From Atherinomorus stipes (Eukaryota > Chordata > Actinopteri > Atheriniformes > Atherinidae), in contig JALJCO010008621.1 of assembly GCA_023101725.1 (NCBI GenBank), positions 2,153,001 through 2,217,000 on the forward strand: a DNA stretch of 64,000 nucleotides. Direction: 5' to 3'. Shown in pieces: positions 63,348-64,000 of the stretch (position 1 is its first letter; every line of letters starts with the position of its first letter). The translations under genes were made by a program, and so were the position numbers. Below the pieces are notes generated by a model. It had not been told where the DNA came from, ran no database searches, and saw only the letters and a list, made by a program, of their open reading frames with translations.

Positions 63348-64000
63348 TAATAAAGACGTATTCAAGTTTATTGATTTGTTTTTAAATACTAGTGCAAGCA
63401 ATGATGTTCATGCAGAGGAAAAACCTATGGTGGACCAAATCTACAATTAATTTTAAAAAGCCTCTTTATGACATGCCATTACTGCTAAAGGTTAGTGAAA
63501 AAGCTGAAAGAAGTCACAGTGCAGCTGGGTGTAGGCAACATTGTCTTTAGAAGTGTCAGAGGAAAACAATGGCTTTAACATAAAAAGGGCCCATTAAATT
63601 ACAGTAAGTAGACATCAAAAAGCAGTGGTGATGAAAGACCCTTTGCTGTGTCTCCTGCTATTACCAGCATCTTGGCAAAAGCATAGACCTTGAGCATACT
63701 GAAGAAAACACGACCAACTGCCGGCTAAGACGTACAGCCTGCACAGTTTCCAGATCAGAAGGTGGTGTTCTATGAGCATGATTCTGTATGATTCAGCCAA
63801 TAAAACTTGTTAAACTGTCTGCTTGTGCACTTTCAGCTGCATCGGAGTTCATATACCCTGCCAAGATACGGACTCAAATATAGCACATTGGGTCATTCCA
63901 TGAAATCGGTGCCTTTTACGTCTCCACGAAGTAATCAGCCATAAAATTATGATAACAACAAATTAAAGTGCATCTTTAATGTCCTTTATAATGGCATAAA
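63348..64000. other. Unassigned right edge
   Basis: No gene or repeat recognised. A 61-codon minus-strand open frame at 63615-63800 has no recognised family. Confidence 0.4.

Overview
This looks like teleost fish nuclear DNA. The base composition is AT-rich, with long microsatellites, a vertebrate visual-type opsin gene with GT-AG introns, and the usual fish transposon load: Tc1/mariner relics, hAT and palindromic MITEs, a tRNA-derived SINE, and LINE 3' tails ending in ...TATAAATAAA. No prokaryotic genes, CRISPR arrays, rRNA or tRNA genes, or viral sequences are visible. The species cannot be named from the sequence.

Gene content. I can support one protein-coding gene, at the left edge on the + strand. 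It is the 3' part of a neuropsin-family opsin, with two exons (922-1256 and 1372-1872) separated by a 115-bp intron. The exons cover TM4 to the C-terminus. The visible residues are the disulfide Cys (187 in bovine numbering) followed directly by a second Cys at 188, Glu181, the retinal-binding Lys296 and NPxxY. The Cys-Cys pair is the distinguishing mark of the Opn5L1/Opn7 group, so I call the gene opn7-like. Exons for TM1-TM3 are not seen in 1-921 and should lie upstream of the window.

The remaining ~62 kb looks intergenic, or possibly intronic to something not recognisable here. Layout: 2.3-8.9 kb is unique AT-rich DNA with simple repeats; 8.9-9.8 kb an internally deleted Tc1-like element; 10.2 kb a short MITE; 10.9-12.1 kb a THAP-domain transposon relic; 14.0 kb a (TTA)n tract; 16.4-17.7 kb a mariner-like element with a nested palindromic MITE, then a transposase relic; 19.2-20.3 kb a repeat-free, homeobox-site-rich stretch; 21.2 kb an (AAT)n(ATT)n hairpin; 22.9-28.5 kb a dense transposon cluster (hAT MITE with 8-bp duplication, TTAA-flanked MITE, second hAT-like MITE, Tc1-like relic, LTR-like stretch, LINE tail, SINE); 29-35 kb mostly unique with one candidate exon; 35-42.5 kb transposon and LINE relics and a GGTAT pentanucleotide array; 46.4-49.9 kb two diverged copies of one Harbinger-like element around a Tc1 relic and a palindromic MITE; 50.7-53.4 kb a ~2.7-kb structure with nearly identical ~455-477 bp inverted arms; 54-57.5 kb MITEs and a long (AT)n tract; 61.9-62.4 kb a LINE reverse-transcriptase fragment; 63.1 kb the best-preserved palindromic MITE copy.

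The points most worth a second look are the Cys188-type opsin with its cysteine-rich tail, the near-identical long inverted repeat, and a palindromic MITE family present five times in the window.
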